NCBI RefSeq assembly: GCF_003024195.1
Contig: NZ_KZ679045.1
Coordinates: 124,001 to 188,000, forward strand
Source: Streptomyces dioscori
Lineage (GTDB): Bacteria; Actinomycetota; Actinomycetes; Streptomycetales; Streptomycetaceae
Direction of reading: 5' to 3'
DNA length: 64,000 nucleotides
Shown: positions 25,114 to 33,896 of the stretch, in pieces
Layout: every line of letters begins with the position of its first letter
Numbering within the stretch: position 1 is the first letter of the stretch
Notes under the pieces: generated by a model
What the model was told of the DNA's origin: nothing
What the model saw: only the letters and a program-made list of their open reading frames with translations
The model's database searches: none
Program-made: the position numbers and the translations under genes

Positions 25114-26115
25114 GTGGGACGCATGCGTGTACGAGTGGCGGGTGCGCTGCTCGCGGTGCTTGTGGTGGCGGGGTGCGGCTCCGGCACCTCCGGCGAGGGG
25201 ACCTCCGAACCGGGCACGAAAGCCCGCGCCGCCGCCGACCGCGTCGAGCCGCTCGCCGACCCGCCGGAGCCGCAACTTCCGGTCACCGTACGGTCGGCCG
25301 ACGGGCACGACGTCACGGTCGAGGACGCCGAACGCATCGTTCCGCTCTCCGGCAGCCTCAGCGAGATCGTCTTCACCCTCGGTCTCGGCGACCGGGTCGT
25401 CGCCCGTGACATCACCGCCACCTTCGCGCAGGCGGAGAAGCTGCCGGTGGTCACCCGCAACCACGACGTCTCCGCGGAGAGCGTGCTGTCCCTCAAGCCC
25501 GATCTGGTGCTCGCCGAGGCCACCACCGGGCCCGCGGAGGCGATGGGTCAGATCCGTGACGCGGGCATACCCGTCCTCGTCGTCGACCCGGCGCAGGGCC
25601 TCGACGACGTGGGCCCGCGCATCGAGGCGGTGGCCCGCGCCCTCGGCGTACCGGCCGCGGGCAAGGAGCTCACGAAGCGCTCCGAGGACCGGATCGCCGC
25701 CGTGCGCGCGGACGTTCCGAAGAAGACCGACACACCGCGGGTCGCCTTCCTCTACCTCCGCGGCTCCGCGTCCGTCTATCTGATCGGGGGCAAGGGCTCG
25801 GGAGCCACCTCTCTGCTTCGGGCGGCGGGCGCGGTGGACGCGGGCGCGGATTCGGGCCTGGAGAAGGACTTCACCGCGATCACCACGGAGGCCCTCGCCC
25901 AGGCGGCCCCCGACGCGATCCTCGTCATGTCGAAGGGACTTGAGTCCGTCGGCGGCATCGACGGCCTGGTCAAGATTCCCGGCGTCGCGCAGACCCCCGC
26001 CGGGATGGAACGCCGGGTGGTCTCCGTCGAGGACGGCGTACTCCTCAACTACGGGCCCCGCACGGACGCCGTACTGAAGTCCATCGTCGGCCAGTTGTAC
26101 GGGGACAAGAAGTGA
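25114..26115 (+). CDS. hmuT: heme ABC transporter substrate-binding lipoprotein
   Basis: The 333-residue protein has a lipoprotein signal (AVLVVAGC, Cys near residue 24). Two lobes of a class III binding protein follow: RIVPLSGSLSEIVFTLGLGDRVVARD, LKPDLVLAEATTGP and DAILVMSKGLESVGGIDGLVKIPGV. The GTG at 25114 has AAGGA at proper distance; an ATG at 25123 would be too far. HmuT carries heme to the HmuUV importer. Its stop overlaps hmuU (GTGA). Confidence 0.92.
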   Translation: MGRMRVRVAGALLAVLVVAGCGSGTSGEGTSEPGTKARAAADRVEPLADPPEPQLPVTVRSADGHDVTVEDAERIVPLSGSLSEIVFTLGLGDRVVARDITATFAQAEKLPVVTRNHDVSAESVLSLKPDLVLAEATTGPAEAMGQIRDAGIPVLVVDPAQGLDDVGPRIEAVARALGVPAAGKELTKRSEDRIAAVRADVPKKTDTPRVAFLYLRGSASVYLIGGKGSGATSLLRAAGAVDAGADSGLEKDFTAITTEALAQAAPDAILVMSKGLESVGGIDGLVKIPGVAQTPAGMERRVVSVEDGVLLNYGPRTDAVLKSIVGQLYGDKK

Positions 26116-27278
26116 GCGTGACCGACAAGGCCGCCGCCGAGGCCCCCGAGAGCCCTGCCGGGGCCCCCTCTTCCGAGGCAGCCCCGGCCCCTGAACCTCC
26201 GGCTCCCGACACCCCCGCCGCCTTCGCCCGTGGCGGTGTCACGCGGCCTCGTCGCAGCGTGCCCTGGCTGCTCACGGCCGGGCTGGCCGCCCTCCTCCTG
26301 CTGCTCACCCTCACCTCCGCCGGGCTCGGCGCGTACGAGATCCCGCCCGGGGACGTGCTCTCCTCCGTCGCGCACCGCGCGGGTCTCGGCGGCGGCGCAC
26401 TGGACCGTGTCCCCGAGTCCGTGCTGTGGAACGTGCGCTTCCCGCGGATCGTGCTCGCGCTGCTCGTCGGCGCCTCACTGGGCTGCGCGGGCGCGCTGAT
26501 GCAGGGCGTGTTCGGCAATCCGCTCGCCGAACCGAGCGTCATCGGCGTCTCGTCGGGTGCGGCGGTCGGCGCGGTCGCCGCGATCTCGCTCGGCCTGAGC
26601 TTCCTGGGCACCTGGACGATCCCGGTCTTCGCCTTCGTCGCGGGGCTCGGCACCGCGCTGCTCGTGTACTCGACGTCCCGCTCGGGCGGCCGTACCGAGG
26701 TGGTGACGCTGATCCTCACCGGTATCGCGGTGAACGCCTTCGCGGGCGCGCTGATCGGCCTGTTCATCTTCCTGGCCGACACCGCCGCGGTGAACCAGAT
26801 CACCTTCTGGCAGCTCGGCTCGCTCTCCCAGGCGACCTGGCCGAAGGTGCTCGCGGTCCTGCCGTGCGCGGTGGCCGGGCTCGCCGTCGCGCCGTTGTAC
26901 GCACGCAAGTTGGACCTGCTGGCGCTCGGCGAGCGCCCGGCCCGGCATCTCGGCGTGGACGTCGAACGGCTTCGTATCGTGCTGGTCCTGGTCGTCGCGC
27001 TGCTGACGGCCGCGGCCGTCAGCGTCTCCGGGGTCATCGGTTTCGTGGGTCTCGTCGTTCCGCATCTGCTGCGGATGGTCGCGGGTCCCGGCCACCGCTT
27101 CCTCGTGCCCGGCAGCGCCCTGGGCGGTGCGGTCGTACTGCTCGCGGGCGATCTCGCGGCACGTACCGTCGCCGAGCCCGCCGAACTGCCGCTCGGCGTG
27201 CTGACCGCTCTCTTCGGCAGCCCGTTCTTCTTCTGGCTGCTGCGCAGGACCCGTCGCAGGCAGGGAGGCTGGGCATGA
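26112..27278 (+). CDS. hmuU: heme ABC transporter permease (FecCD family)
   Basis: This 388-residue membrane protein starts at GTG 26112, inside the hmuT stop. After an unusual Pro/Ala/Glu-rich cytoplasmic N-terminus of about 50 residues come ten helices of the FecCD/BtuC type. Family text includes WNVRFPRIVLALLVGASLGCAGALMQGVFGNPLAEPSVIGVSSGA and VSVSGVIGFVGLVVPHLLRM, where the ATPase docks. Heme import into the cytoplasm is the expected role with HmuT and HmuV. Confidence 0.93.
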   Translation: MSVTDKAAAEAPESPAGAPSSEAAPAPEPPAPDTPAAFARGGVTRPRRSVPWLLTAGLAALLLLLTLTSAGLGAYEIPPGDVLSSVAHRAGLGGGALDRVPESVLWNVRFPRIVLALLVGASLGCAGALMQGVFGNPLAEPSVIGVSSGAAVGAVAAISLGLSFLGTWTIPVFAFVAGLGTALLVYSTSRSGGRTEVVTLILTGIAVNAFAGALIGLFIFLADTAAVNQITFWQLGSLSQATWPKVLAVLPCAVAGLAVAPLYARKLDLLALGERPARHLGVDVERLRIVLVLVVALLTAAAVSVSGVIGFVGLVVPHLLRMVAGPGHRFLVPGSALGGAVVLLAGDLAARTVAEPAELPLGVLTALFGSPFFFWLLRRTRRRQGGWA

Positions 27279-28111
27279 TCAGGCGCAGGGGATGGCTCCG
27301 TACGGGGATCGCGGCGCCCGGACCCGTGGCCGCCGGTGACGTGCTCGCCGGGGCCGAGGCCCTGCACGTCCGGCTCGGCGCCCGCGAGGTGCTGTCAGGT
27401 GTGGACGTCGAGGTCCGCGCCGGTGAGGTGCTGGCGCTGGTCGGCCCCAACGGGGCAGGCAAATCCACCTTGCTGGGCGCTCTCGCCGCCGACCTCCCGG
27501 CGGCCGAAGGTGTCGTACGGGTCCACGGGCGCCCGGTGTCCGAATGGTCGGCGCCCGAACTGGCCCTGCGCCGGGCGGTGCTCCCCCAGTCCGCCTCGCT
27601 CTCCTTCCCCTTCCCGGTCGAGGAGGTCGTACGGATGGGGCGGGCGCCCTGGGCCGGCCGGCCCGAGGAGGCCGAGGACGACGCGGCGGTGGCGTCGGCC
27701 ATGAGGGCGACCGAGGTCACCGGGTTCGCGGGCCGGCCCTTCTCGGCGCTCAGCGGCGGCGAGCGGGCCAGGGTCGCGCTCGCCCGGGTGCTCGCCCAGC
27801 GGGCCCGGCTGCTGCTGCTCGACGAGCCGACGGCCGCGCTGGACCTCAGGCATCAGGAGTTGGTGCTGCGGGTCTGCCGCGAAAGGGCGCGTGAAGGGGA
27901 CGCGGTGGTCGTGGTGTTGCACGATCTGGGTCTCGCCGCCGCGTACGCGCACCGGGTGGTGATCCTGTGCGCCGGGCGCGCGGTGGCCGACGGGGCGCCC
28001 TCGGAGGTCTTCACCGACCGACTGCTTTCGGACGTCTACAAACAGCCGGTGGAGGTGTTTCCCCACCCGCGCACGGGCGGGGTCATGGTGGCCCCTGTCA
28101 GGGGTTCTTGA
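27275..28111 (+). CDS. hmuV: heme ABC transporter ATP-binding protein
   Basis: The 278-residue ATPase overlaps hmuU by ATGA. Walker A is GPNGAGKSTL (about residue 65), the signature is LSGGERARVALARVL, Walker B is LLLLDEPTAALD, and the switch His is in VVVLHDLGLAA. PQSASLSFPFPVEEVVRMGR is typical of HmuV/FecE heme and siderophore ATPases. The N-terminus has an extra 30 residues before the first strand. Confidence 0.93.
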   Translation: MIRRRGWLRTGIAAPGPVAAGDVLAGAEALHVRLGAREVLSGVDVEVRAGEVLALVGPNGAGKSTLLGALAADLPAAEGVVRVHGRPVSEWSAPELALRRAVLPQSASLSFPFPVEEVVRMGRAPWAGRPEEAEDDAAVASAMRATEVTGFAGRPFSALSGGERARVALARVLAQRARLLLLDEPTAALDLRHQELVLRVCRERAREGDAVVVVLHDLGLAAAYAHRVVILCAGRAVADGAPSEVFTDRLLSDVYKQPVEVFPHPRTGGVMVAPVRGS

Positions 28112-28213
28112 CCCGTCTTTGACCGTTTCGTGGGGGGTGGATAGCGCCTCCGTGACCGTGCCGTGCTCGTACGCCGTCCATGAGAGCTGAATCACTGGAC
28201 GGGCGGCTTTCAG

Positions 28214-28252
28214 TCAGGTAAGGCTCAGATAAGTTAGGGCAGCCTCACTGAG
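28214..28252. promoter_or_regulatory. tandem iron-box-like sites upstream of efeO
   Basis: TCAGGTAAGGCTCAGATAA (28214-28232) matches the iron-box consensus at 14 of 19 positions. A weaker site (28234-28252, TTAGGGCAGCCTCACTGAG) follows directly. They lie 69-107 bases before efeO and suggest iron control of the efe genes. Confidence 0.7.
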
Positions 28253-28320
28253 CCGCTGTGGGGTCACTGTGCTTTCCCTGTGATCCGTTTCCTCCCGTCT
28301 GTGACCCTCTTGGAGCCTGT

Positions 28321-29481
28321 ATGCGAGCCGTCCGACTCTCCGTCGTCACCGCTGCCGCGACCGCGGTGGCGCTGGCCGCTGTCACGGGTTGCACCGAGAA
28401 GAGCGACGCGTCGAGCGACGACCACGTCGTCGAGGTGACGGCCACGGACAGCAAGTGCGAGGTGTCGAAGAAGGAGTTCCCGGCCGGCCACGTGCAGCTC
28501 GACGTGACCAACAAGGGCTCCAAGGTCACCGAGGTCTACCTCCTCTTCCCCGACGACCGCATCGTCACCGAGCGCGAGAACATCGGCCCCGGCACCCGTC
28601 AGAAGGTCACCGCCGAGGTGAAGGCGGGCGACTACCGGATCGCCTGCAAGCCCGGTATGAAGGGCAAGGGCATCCGGCAGGACGTCACGGTCACCGGCGG
28701 CGGCAAGGCCGCGAAGCGCGACCCGCGCCTGGACGCGGCGGTCGCCTCCTACCGGGAGTACGCGCAGGAGCAGGCCGACGAGACGCTGCCGAAGACCAAG
28801 GTGTTCACGGACGCCGTCAAGGCCGGTGACATCGAGGCCGCGAAGAAGGCGTACGCCACCTCGCGCATCGGCTGGGAGCGCACCGAGCCGGTCGCCGAGT
28901 CGTTCGGGAACATCGACCCCAAGGTCGACCTGCGCGAGGACGGTCTGGAGGAGGGCCAGGACCTGGAGACGGACTGGACGGGCTGGCACCGCCTGGAGCG
29001 CTCGCTGTGGAAGGACAAGAAGCTCACCGACCGGGACTCCGAGCTGGCCGACCAGCTGATCAAGGACCTCACCGACTGGCAGAACCGCGTCGGCAAGGCG
29101 GAGATCACCCCGACCTCGATGGCCAACGGCGCCAAGGAACTCCTCGACGAGGTCGCGACCGGCAAGGTCACCGGCGAGGAGGAGCGCTACTCGCACACCG
29201 ACCTGGTCGACTTCAAGGCGAACGTCGAGGGCGCCGAGAAGTCGTACGAGCTGCTGAAGCCGGTGGCGATGGAGAACGACGCGGCACTGGTCACCGAGCT
29301 GGACAAGCAGTTCGCGGCGCTCGACACGCTGCTGGACACCTACCGCAAGGACAAGACCTCGTACGACTTCACCTCGTACGACAAGGTCTCCGAGGCGGAC
29401 CAGAAGGAACTCTCCGACGCGGTGAACGCGCTCGCGGAGCCCCTGTCCAAGCTCGCCGCCGCCGTCGTCGCGAAGAAGTAG
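28321..29481 (+). CDS. efeO: iron uptake system lipoprotein EfeO (cupredoxin plus M75 domain)
   Basis: The 386-residue protein has a lipobox (AAVTGC, Cys near residue 23), a cupredoxin domain (about 35-125) and an imelysin/M75 helical domain (about 135-385). The metal motif HxxE is present as WHRLERSLW. EfeO binds iron outside the membrane and hands it to the EfeU permease. I take the ATG at 28321 because an earlier in-frame ATG adds residues unlike a signal peptide. efeB and efeU follow closely on the same strand. Confidence 0.94.
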   Translation: MRAVRLSVVTAAATAVALAAVTGCTEKSDASSDDHVVEVTATDSKCEVSKKEFPAGHVQLDVTNKGSKVTEVYLLFPDDRIVTERENIGPGTRQKVTAEVKAGDYRIACKPGMKGKGIRQDVTVTGGGKAAKRDPRLDAAVASYREYAQEQADETLPKTKVFTDAVKAGDIEAAKKAYATSRIGWERTEPVAESFGNIDPKVDLREDGLEEGQDLETDWTGWHRLERSLWKDKKLTDRDSELADQLIKDLTDWQNRVGKAEITPTSMANGAKELLDEVATGKVTGEEERYSHTDLVDFKANVEGAEKSYELLKPVAMENDAALVTELDKQFAALDTLLDTYRKDKTSYDFTSYDKVSEADQKELSDAVNALAEPLSKLAAAVVAKK

Positions 29482-29490
29482 GGACCGGCC

Positions 29491-30867
29491 ATGACGGACA
29501 CCCCCGCCGAGCAGGCCACGTCCTGTGAGCACACCGCATCGGCTGCTCCCTCCCGGCGTGCGCTGATCGGCTGGGGCGGTGCCGGGCTCGCGCTGGGTGC
29601 CGCCGCGGCCGGTGGCGCGGTGGCGGTGGCCCGCTCGGTCGACGACACCGGACCGGCCGCCGCCGGGGCGGGCGGCGAGATCGCCTTCCACGGCACGCAC
29701 CAGGCGGGCATCGCCACCCCGGTGCAGGACCGGCTGCACTTCGCGGCCTTCGACGTGAAGACGACCGACCGGGCCGCCTTCGTCCAGCTGCTGAAGGACT
29801 GGACCGAGGCGGCCCGGCGGATGACCGCGGGGCGGGCGGTCGGCGAGGGCGCGTACGGCGGTCTCGCCGAGGCGCCGCCGGACGACACCGGGGAGGCACT
29901 CGGCCTCTCACCGTCACGGCTGACCCTCACCATCGGCTTCGGCCCCTCCCTCTTCGGGAAGTTCGACCTCTCCGGCCGGCGGCCCGAGGCCCTCGTCGAC
30001 CTGCCGAAGTTCGCCGGCGACAACCTCGACAAGAACCGCAGCGGCGGCGACCTGTGCATCCAGGCGTGCGCGGACGATCCGCAGATCGCCGTGCACGCGA
30101 TCCGCAACCTGGCCAGGATCGGCTTCGGCAAGGTCGTCATCCGCTGGTCGCAGCTGGGCTTCGGCAAGACCTCGTCGACGACCCCGGACGCCCAGACCCC
30201 CCGCAACCTCATGGGGTTCAAGGACGGCACCCGCAACATCGCGGGGACCGAGACCGACCGCCTGAAGAAGTTCGTGTGGGTCGAGGACGGCGAGGCGAAG
30301 GACGGCGACGCGAAGAACGGCGAGGCGACGGACGGCGACGCGAACTCGGCCTGGATGGCCGGGGGTTCCTACCTCGTCGCCCGGCGCATCCGCATGAACA
30401 TCGAGACCTGGGACCGGACCTCCCTCCAGGAGCAGGAGGACATCTTCGGCCGCGACAAGGGCGAAGGGGCCCCGGTCGGCAAGGCCAAGGAGCGCGACAA
30501 GCCCTTCCTCAAAGCCATGCTGCCCGACGCGCACGTGCGGCTCGCACACCCCGACACCAACGCCGGGGCCACGCTCCTGCGCCGCGGCTACTCCTTCACG
30601 GACGGCACGGACGGGCTGGGCCGGCTGGACGCGGGCCTGTTCTTCCTCGCCTACCAGCGCGATGTGCGCAAGGGCTTCATCCCGGTGCAGCGCAGCCTGG
30701 CGGCCGACGCGCTCAACGAGTACATCCAGCACGTGGGTTCGGCGGTGTTCGCGATCCCGCCGGGTGTCCGCGACAAGGACGACTGGTGGGGCAGGGCCCT
30801 GTTCACCGCCGAGAACCCCCGAGATCCCAGCGATTCCGGCGATTCCGGCGATTCCAAGGAGGCGTAG
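29491..30867 (+). CDS. efeB: deferrochelatase/peroxidase EfeB (DyP-type heme peroxidase, Tat-exported)
   Basis: The 458-residue protein starts with a twin-arginine signal (PSRRALIGWGGAGLALGAAAA) and has the DyP signature GxxDG as GFKDGTRNIAG, whose Asp acts in catalysis. The proximal heme His is expected near HPDTNAG or IQHVGS. DyP members oxidise substrates with peroxide, and EfeB is proposed to oxidise ferrous iron or release iron from heme. Odd features are a 20-residue acidic insertion of four pentapeptides (DGEAK-type, 30286-30345) and a DSGDSGDS tail. It lies between efeO and efeU, in one operon. Confidence 0.94.
   Translation: MTDTPAEQATSCEHTASAAPSRRALIGWGGAGLALGAAAAGGAVAVARSVDDTGPAAAGAGGEIAFHGTHQAGIATPVQDRLHFAAFDVKTTDRAAFVQLLKDWTEAARRMTAGRAVGEGAYGGLAEAPPDDTGEALGLSPSRLTLTIGFGPSLFGKFDLSGRRPEALVDLPKFAGDNLDKNRSGGDLCIQACADDPQIAVHAIRNLARIGFGKVVIRWSQLGFGKTSSTTPDAQTPRNLMGFKDGTRNIAGTETDRLKKFVWVEDGEAKDGDAKNGEATDGDANSAWMAGGSYLVARRIRMNIETWDRTSLQEQEDIFGRDKGEGAPVGKAKERDKPFLKAMLPDAHVRLAHPDTNAGATLLRRGYSFTDGTDGLGRLDAGLFFLAYQRDVRKGFIPVQRSLAADALNEYIQHVGSAVFAIPPGVRDKDDWWGRALFTAENPRDPSDSGDSGDSKEA
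30286..30345. repeat. four 15-bp tandem repeats within efeB
   Basis: The units are variants of GACGGCGAGGCGAAG and encode DGEAK, DGDAK, NGEAT and DGDAN. They sit in a surface loop just after the GFKDG motif and before AWMAGGSYLV. Confidence 0.9.
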
Positions 30868-30870
30868 GCC

Positions 30871-31719
30871 GTGTTCGGCAACTATCTGATCGGCCTGCGC
30901 GAAGGTCTTGAGGCCGGCCTCGTCGTCTGCATCCTCATCGCCTATCTGGTGAAGACGGACCGCCGGGACGCCCTGAAGCCCATCTGGATCGGCATCGCGG
31001 TCGCCGTCGTGCTCGCCCTCGGCTTCGGTTTCGCGCTCGAATTCGGCTCCCAGGAGCTGACGTTCGAGGCGCAGGAGGCGCTCGGCGGCTCACTGTCGAT
31101 CATCGCGGTCGGTTTGGTGACGTGGATGGTCTTCTGGATGCGCCGCACCGCCCGCCATCTGAGGAGCGAGCTGCACGGCCGACTCGACGCGGCCCTGCAG
31201 ATGGGCACGGCCGCACTGGTCGCCACCGCGTTCCTGGCCGTGGGGCGCGAGGGCCTGGAGACGGCGCTGTTCGTGTGGGCGTCCGTGCGCGCGTCGAACG
31301 ACGGCACGCAGGGCCCGCTGATCGGCGTGCTCCTCGGCATCCTGACCGCGGTCGTGCTCGGCCACCTCTTCTACCGGGGCACGGTCCGCATCAATCTCGC
31401 GAAGTTCTTCACGTGGACCGGCGGCATGCTGGTCGTCGTGGCCGCAGGCGTCCTCGCGTACGGCGTGCACGACCTGCAGGAGGCCGACTTCCTGCCGGGC
31501 CTGACGAACAAGGCCTTCGACATCAGCGAGACCGTACCGCCGGACAGCTGGTACGGCACGCTCCTGAAGGGCGTCTTCAACTTCCAGCCCGACCCGACCG
31601 TCGTCCAGGTGGTCGTGTGGGTCCTGTACCTGGTGCCGACGCTGGCGTTCTTCCTGGCGCCCTCGCGGTCCGGCAGAAGCGGGGCCAAGTCGCCCGCACC
31701 GGTGCGCGAAGAGGCATGA
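30871..31719 (+). CDS. efeU: high-affinity iron permease EfeU (FTR1 family)
   Basis: This 282-residue permease has seven helices and two REGLE iron motifs: LREGLEAGLVV at about residues 9-19 and GREGLETALFV at about 127-137. These Glu residues carry iron through the membrane in FTR1 and EfeU. The GTG start at 30871 lies three bases after the efeB stop. Normally efeU precedes efeO and efeB; here the order is O-B-U, which is usual for Streptomyces. Confidence 0.95.
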   Translation: MFGNYLIGLREGLEAGLVVCILIAYLVKTDRRDALKPIWIGIAVAVVLALGFGFALEFGSQELTFEAQEALGGSLSIIAVGLVTWMVFWMRRTARHLRSELHGRLDAALQMGTAALVATAFLAVGREGLETALFVWASVRASNDGTQGPLIGVLLGILTAVVLGHLFYRGTVRINLAKFFTWTGGMLVVVAAGVLAYGVHDLQEADFLPGLTNKAFDISETVPPDSWYGTLLKGVFNFQPDPTVVQVVVWVLYLVPTLAFFLAPSRSGRSGAKSPAPVREEA

Positions 31720-31789
31720 GACCGGCGCGCGGAGGGCGCGGTACGTCATCCCGCATCCCGGGCGCTTCCCGGCCCCGGTAGGGTTCGCC

Positions 31790-31868
31790 TCCGGGAAACC
31801 GGGATCGGGAACCGGGATTCGGGAACCGGATCCGGGATTTGGGACCCAGGATTTGGGATCCGGGACGG
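31790..31868. repeat. degenerate tandem repeat between efeU and a lipoprotein gene
   Basis: About six imperfect copies of CGGGA(T/A)(T/C)(C/T)GGGAACCGG-type units occupy most of the 167-base gap. No hairpin or promoter is obvious in it. Confidence 0.7.
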
Positions 31869-31886
31869 GGAAGGTGAAGGGACTCG

Positions 31887-32918
31887 ATGAGCAGGGATCG
31901 CAGCCCTCGTAGGTCTCCTGGGCCGCGCAGGCCTCGCATGCCTCGCCGACTTGGCCGCGGCGCGCTGACGGCGGCCTCCGTGACCGTGCTGTCGGTGACG
32001 GCGAGCGGGTGCGTGGTGGTGCACGGGGAAAGGGAGATCCTTCCCGGAGCCACGAAGAGCGAGGCCGCACGTGCCCTGCGCGACTTCACCGCCGCCTACA
32101 ACGAGGCGAACGGCGCCAACGACCCGTCCCTGGACGCGGACCGGGTCACCGGCGCACTCGGGGACATCGACGGGGCGAAGCTGAAGGCCGGCGGCAAGAA
32201 CCAGCCGGGCGGCAACACCGGCTATGTGCCGCTGAAGCTGACCGACACCGAGTTCACGATCCCGGAGAAGGCCGGCTGGCCGCGCTGGTTCGTCACCGAC
32301 TCGAAGGCCAACAAGGGCCGCGCCGAGGACCGTTGGTTGATGGTGTTCACCCGCAGCGACGCGAACGAGGTGTGGCAGGTCGCGTATCTGACGATCTCCT
32401 CCGCCGACGAGATACCGACGTTCAAGAAGAACGCCGACGGCTGGGCCGAGCCGGTCACGGCGAACGCGGCGGATCTGGCGGTCGCCCCCGGGAAACTCCC
32501 CCAGCAGTACGCGACGTACCTCAAGGACGGCGGCAGCACCTTCGCGGACGGCGCCCACACCACGAAGTGGCGCTCCGACCGGGCGAAGAGCGCCGCGCGT
32601 CCGGGGCTGGCCCAGCAGTACATCGACGAGCCGCTGACGTCCGGCGACTACGCCCCGGTCGGTCTGCGCACGGCGGACGGCGGCGCCCTCGTCTTCTTCA
32701 CCACCCGCCACTACCAGAAGCAGACGGCGGCCCAGGGCGTCCCGATCAACGTCACCAACGCCGACGTGAAAGCCCTGATGACCGGCGACCCCAAACAGTC
32801 CCTGACCCTGGAATCCATCTCCAACCAGGCAGTCCTGGACCCCCCGAAATCAGCATCGGACCAGAGGATCAAATTCCTGAGCAGAATCCAGGGCCTGACA
32901 GCGGCAAAGGGCGAATAG
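31887..32918 (+). CDS. secreted lipoprotein of unknown function
   Basis: The 343-residue protein has a very basic N-terminus, a hydrophobic segment and a lipobox (SVTASGC, Cys near residue 42). The mature part has no motif I can name. It contains a soluble alpha/beta domain with FTAAYNEANGAND, RWLMVFTRSDANEVWQVAYLTIS and GALVFFTTRHYQKQTAAQG, which resembles a domain found repeatedly in Streptomyces lipoproteins. The last 100 bases are notably richer in A than the rest of the gene. The ATG at 31887 has GAAGG upstream. Confidence 0.8.
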   Translation: MSRDRSPRRSPGPRRPRMPRRLGRGALTAASVTVLSVTASGCVVVHGEREILPGATKSEAARALRDFTAAYNEANGANDPSLDADRVTGALGDIDGAKLKAGGKNQPGGNTGYVPLKLTDTEFTIPEKAGWPRWFVTDSKANKGRAEDRWLMVFTRSDANEVWQVAYLTISSADEIPTFKKNADGWAEPVTANAADLAVAPGKLPQQYATYLKDGGSTFADGAHTTKWRSDRAKSAARPGLAQQYIDEPLTSGDYAPVGLRTADGGALVFFTTRHYQKQTAAQGVPINVTNADVKALMTGDPKQSLTLESISNQAVLDPPKSASDQRIKFLSRIQGLTAAKGE

Positions 32919-32926
32919 AGGCGGGG

Positions 32927-32980
32927 CCGCGCCCCGTCAGGGGCGCGGGGAACTGCGCGGCCCGCCCCCACTCACCCGCA
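32927..32980. repeat. GC-rich palindromic repeat copy (inverted sense)
   Basis: GAGGCGGGGCCGCGCCCCGT and then GGGGCGCGGGGAACTGCGCG lie between the convergent lipoprotein and prim-pol genes, where they may help to end transcription. Confidence 0.75.
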
Positions 32981-32994
32981 GACAAAAAGCGGCG

Positions 32995-33726
32995 TCATCC
33001 CCGGAGGGGCCACGCCGCAACATGCTCCCGCTCAACCCCCGCATACCGAGCACATTCATCCGTCAGAACTTCCAGCAGGGACAGCGGATCCGGCAACGGA
33101 TGCTCGGGCCCCCGCACCCACTCCACCACCAACTCCCCCGGCAACCGAGCCGGAGGCACCAGCACGTACGACCCCCGACAGTGCCACCGAAGCCCCGGAT
33201 GCTCATCCATCGTCTCGGGATGGCAGTCCAGCTCGCACGGCCACCACTCGTCCTCGTCCTCGGGCGTACCGCGCGTCGCCGTGAAGAAGAGCATCCGGTC
33301 GTCCCCGGACAGCGCGACCGGCCCGACCTCGATGCCGGAGCCGAGCAACCGCTCCAGCGCCTCCTGCCCGGCCTCCACCGGCACGTCCAGCACGTCGTGC
33401 ACCATGCCGGTCGCGGTGATGAAGTTGGCGAGGGGCTGATGCCGCGCCCACCGCTCGATCTGCGCCCGGTCGGTCGTGGACTGTGTCTGCCACGCGAAGG
33501 AGACGGGGTGGCGCGCGGGGGTCGGACACCCGACGCGGTCACACGAACACCGGTAGGCGGAGGGATGGGCGGCGGGCGCGAGCGGCAGCCCGGCTCCGGC
33601 GGCGGCCAGCAGCAGTTCCTCACGGCTCGCGGAGTCGTCCGCGGCGTCCGTCCGTGGGCGCCGACCGCGCAACCACTGGGAGATCCTGCCCTGCCCGCCG
33701 GAGCGGCGGCCCATCTCTGCGCTCAT
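32995..33726 (-). CDS. bifunctional DNA primase/polymerase-domain protein
   Basis: The 243-residue protein resembles the N-terminal prim-pol domain (PF09250 type) seen in orphan Streptomyces proteins. Recognisable text is AAHPSAYRCSCDRVGCPTPARHPVSFAWQTQSTTDRAQIERWARHQPLANFITATG (about residues 57-112), with two Cys pairs that could bind zinc. No helicase domain follows, unlike plasmid or phage primases. The ATG at 33726 has GAGGG seven bases upstream. DNA synthesis activity is unproven; the catalytic acidic pair is not obvious, so it may have another nucleotide-related role. Confidence 0.7.
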   Translation of the reverse strand: MSAEMGRRSGGQGRISQWLRGRRPRTDAADDSASREELLLAAAGAGLPLAPAAHPSAYRCSCDRVGCPTPARHPVSFAWQTQSTTDRAQIERWARHQPLANFITATGMVHDVLDVPVEAGQEALERLLGSGIEVGPVALSGDDRMLFFTATRGTPEDEDEWWPCELDCHPETMDEHPGLRWHCRGSYVLVPPARLPGELVVEWVRGPEHPLPDPLSLLEVLTDECARYAGVEREHVAAWPLRG

Positions 33727-33896
33727 ATATTGCCCTCGCCTGGCTGTTGTGCGGACAGCATGCCTCATGCTCCCACCATCCTGCGCTCCGGGGGGGCCGG
33801 AGCCCACATCCGGGGTAGGTGGGGTGATGCCCGCCCGGGGCAGTGATCGAGTGTCATTGCGTACTTTGACACGATATGCCCGCCTACGGTGTCGGC

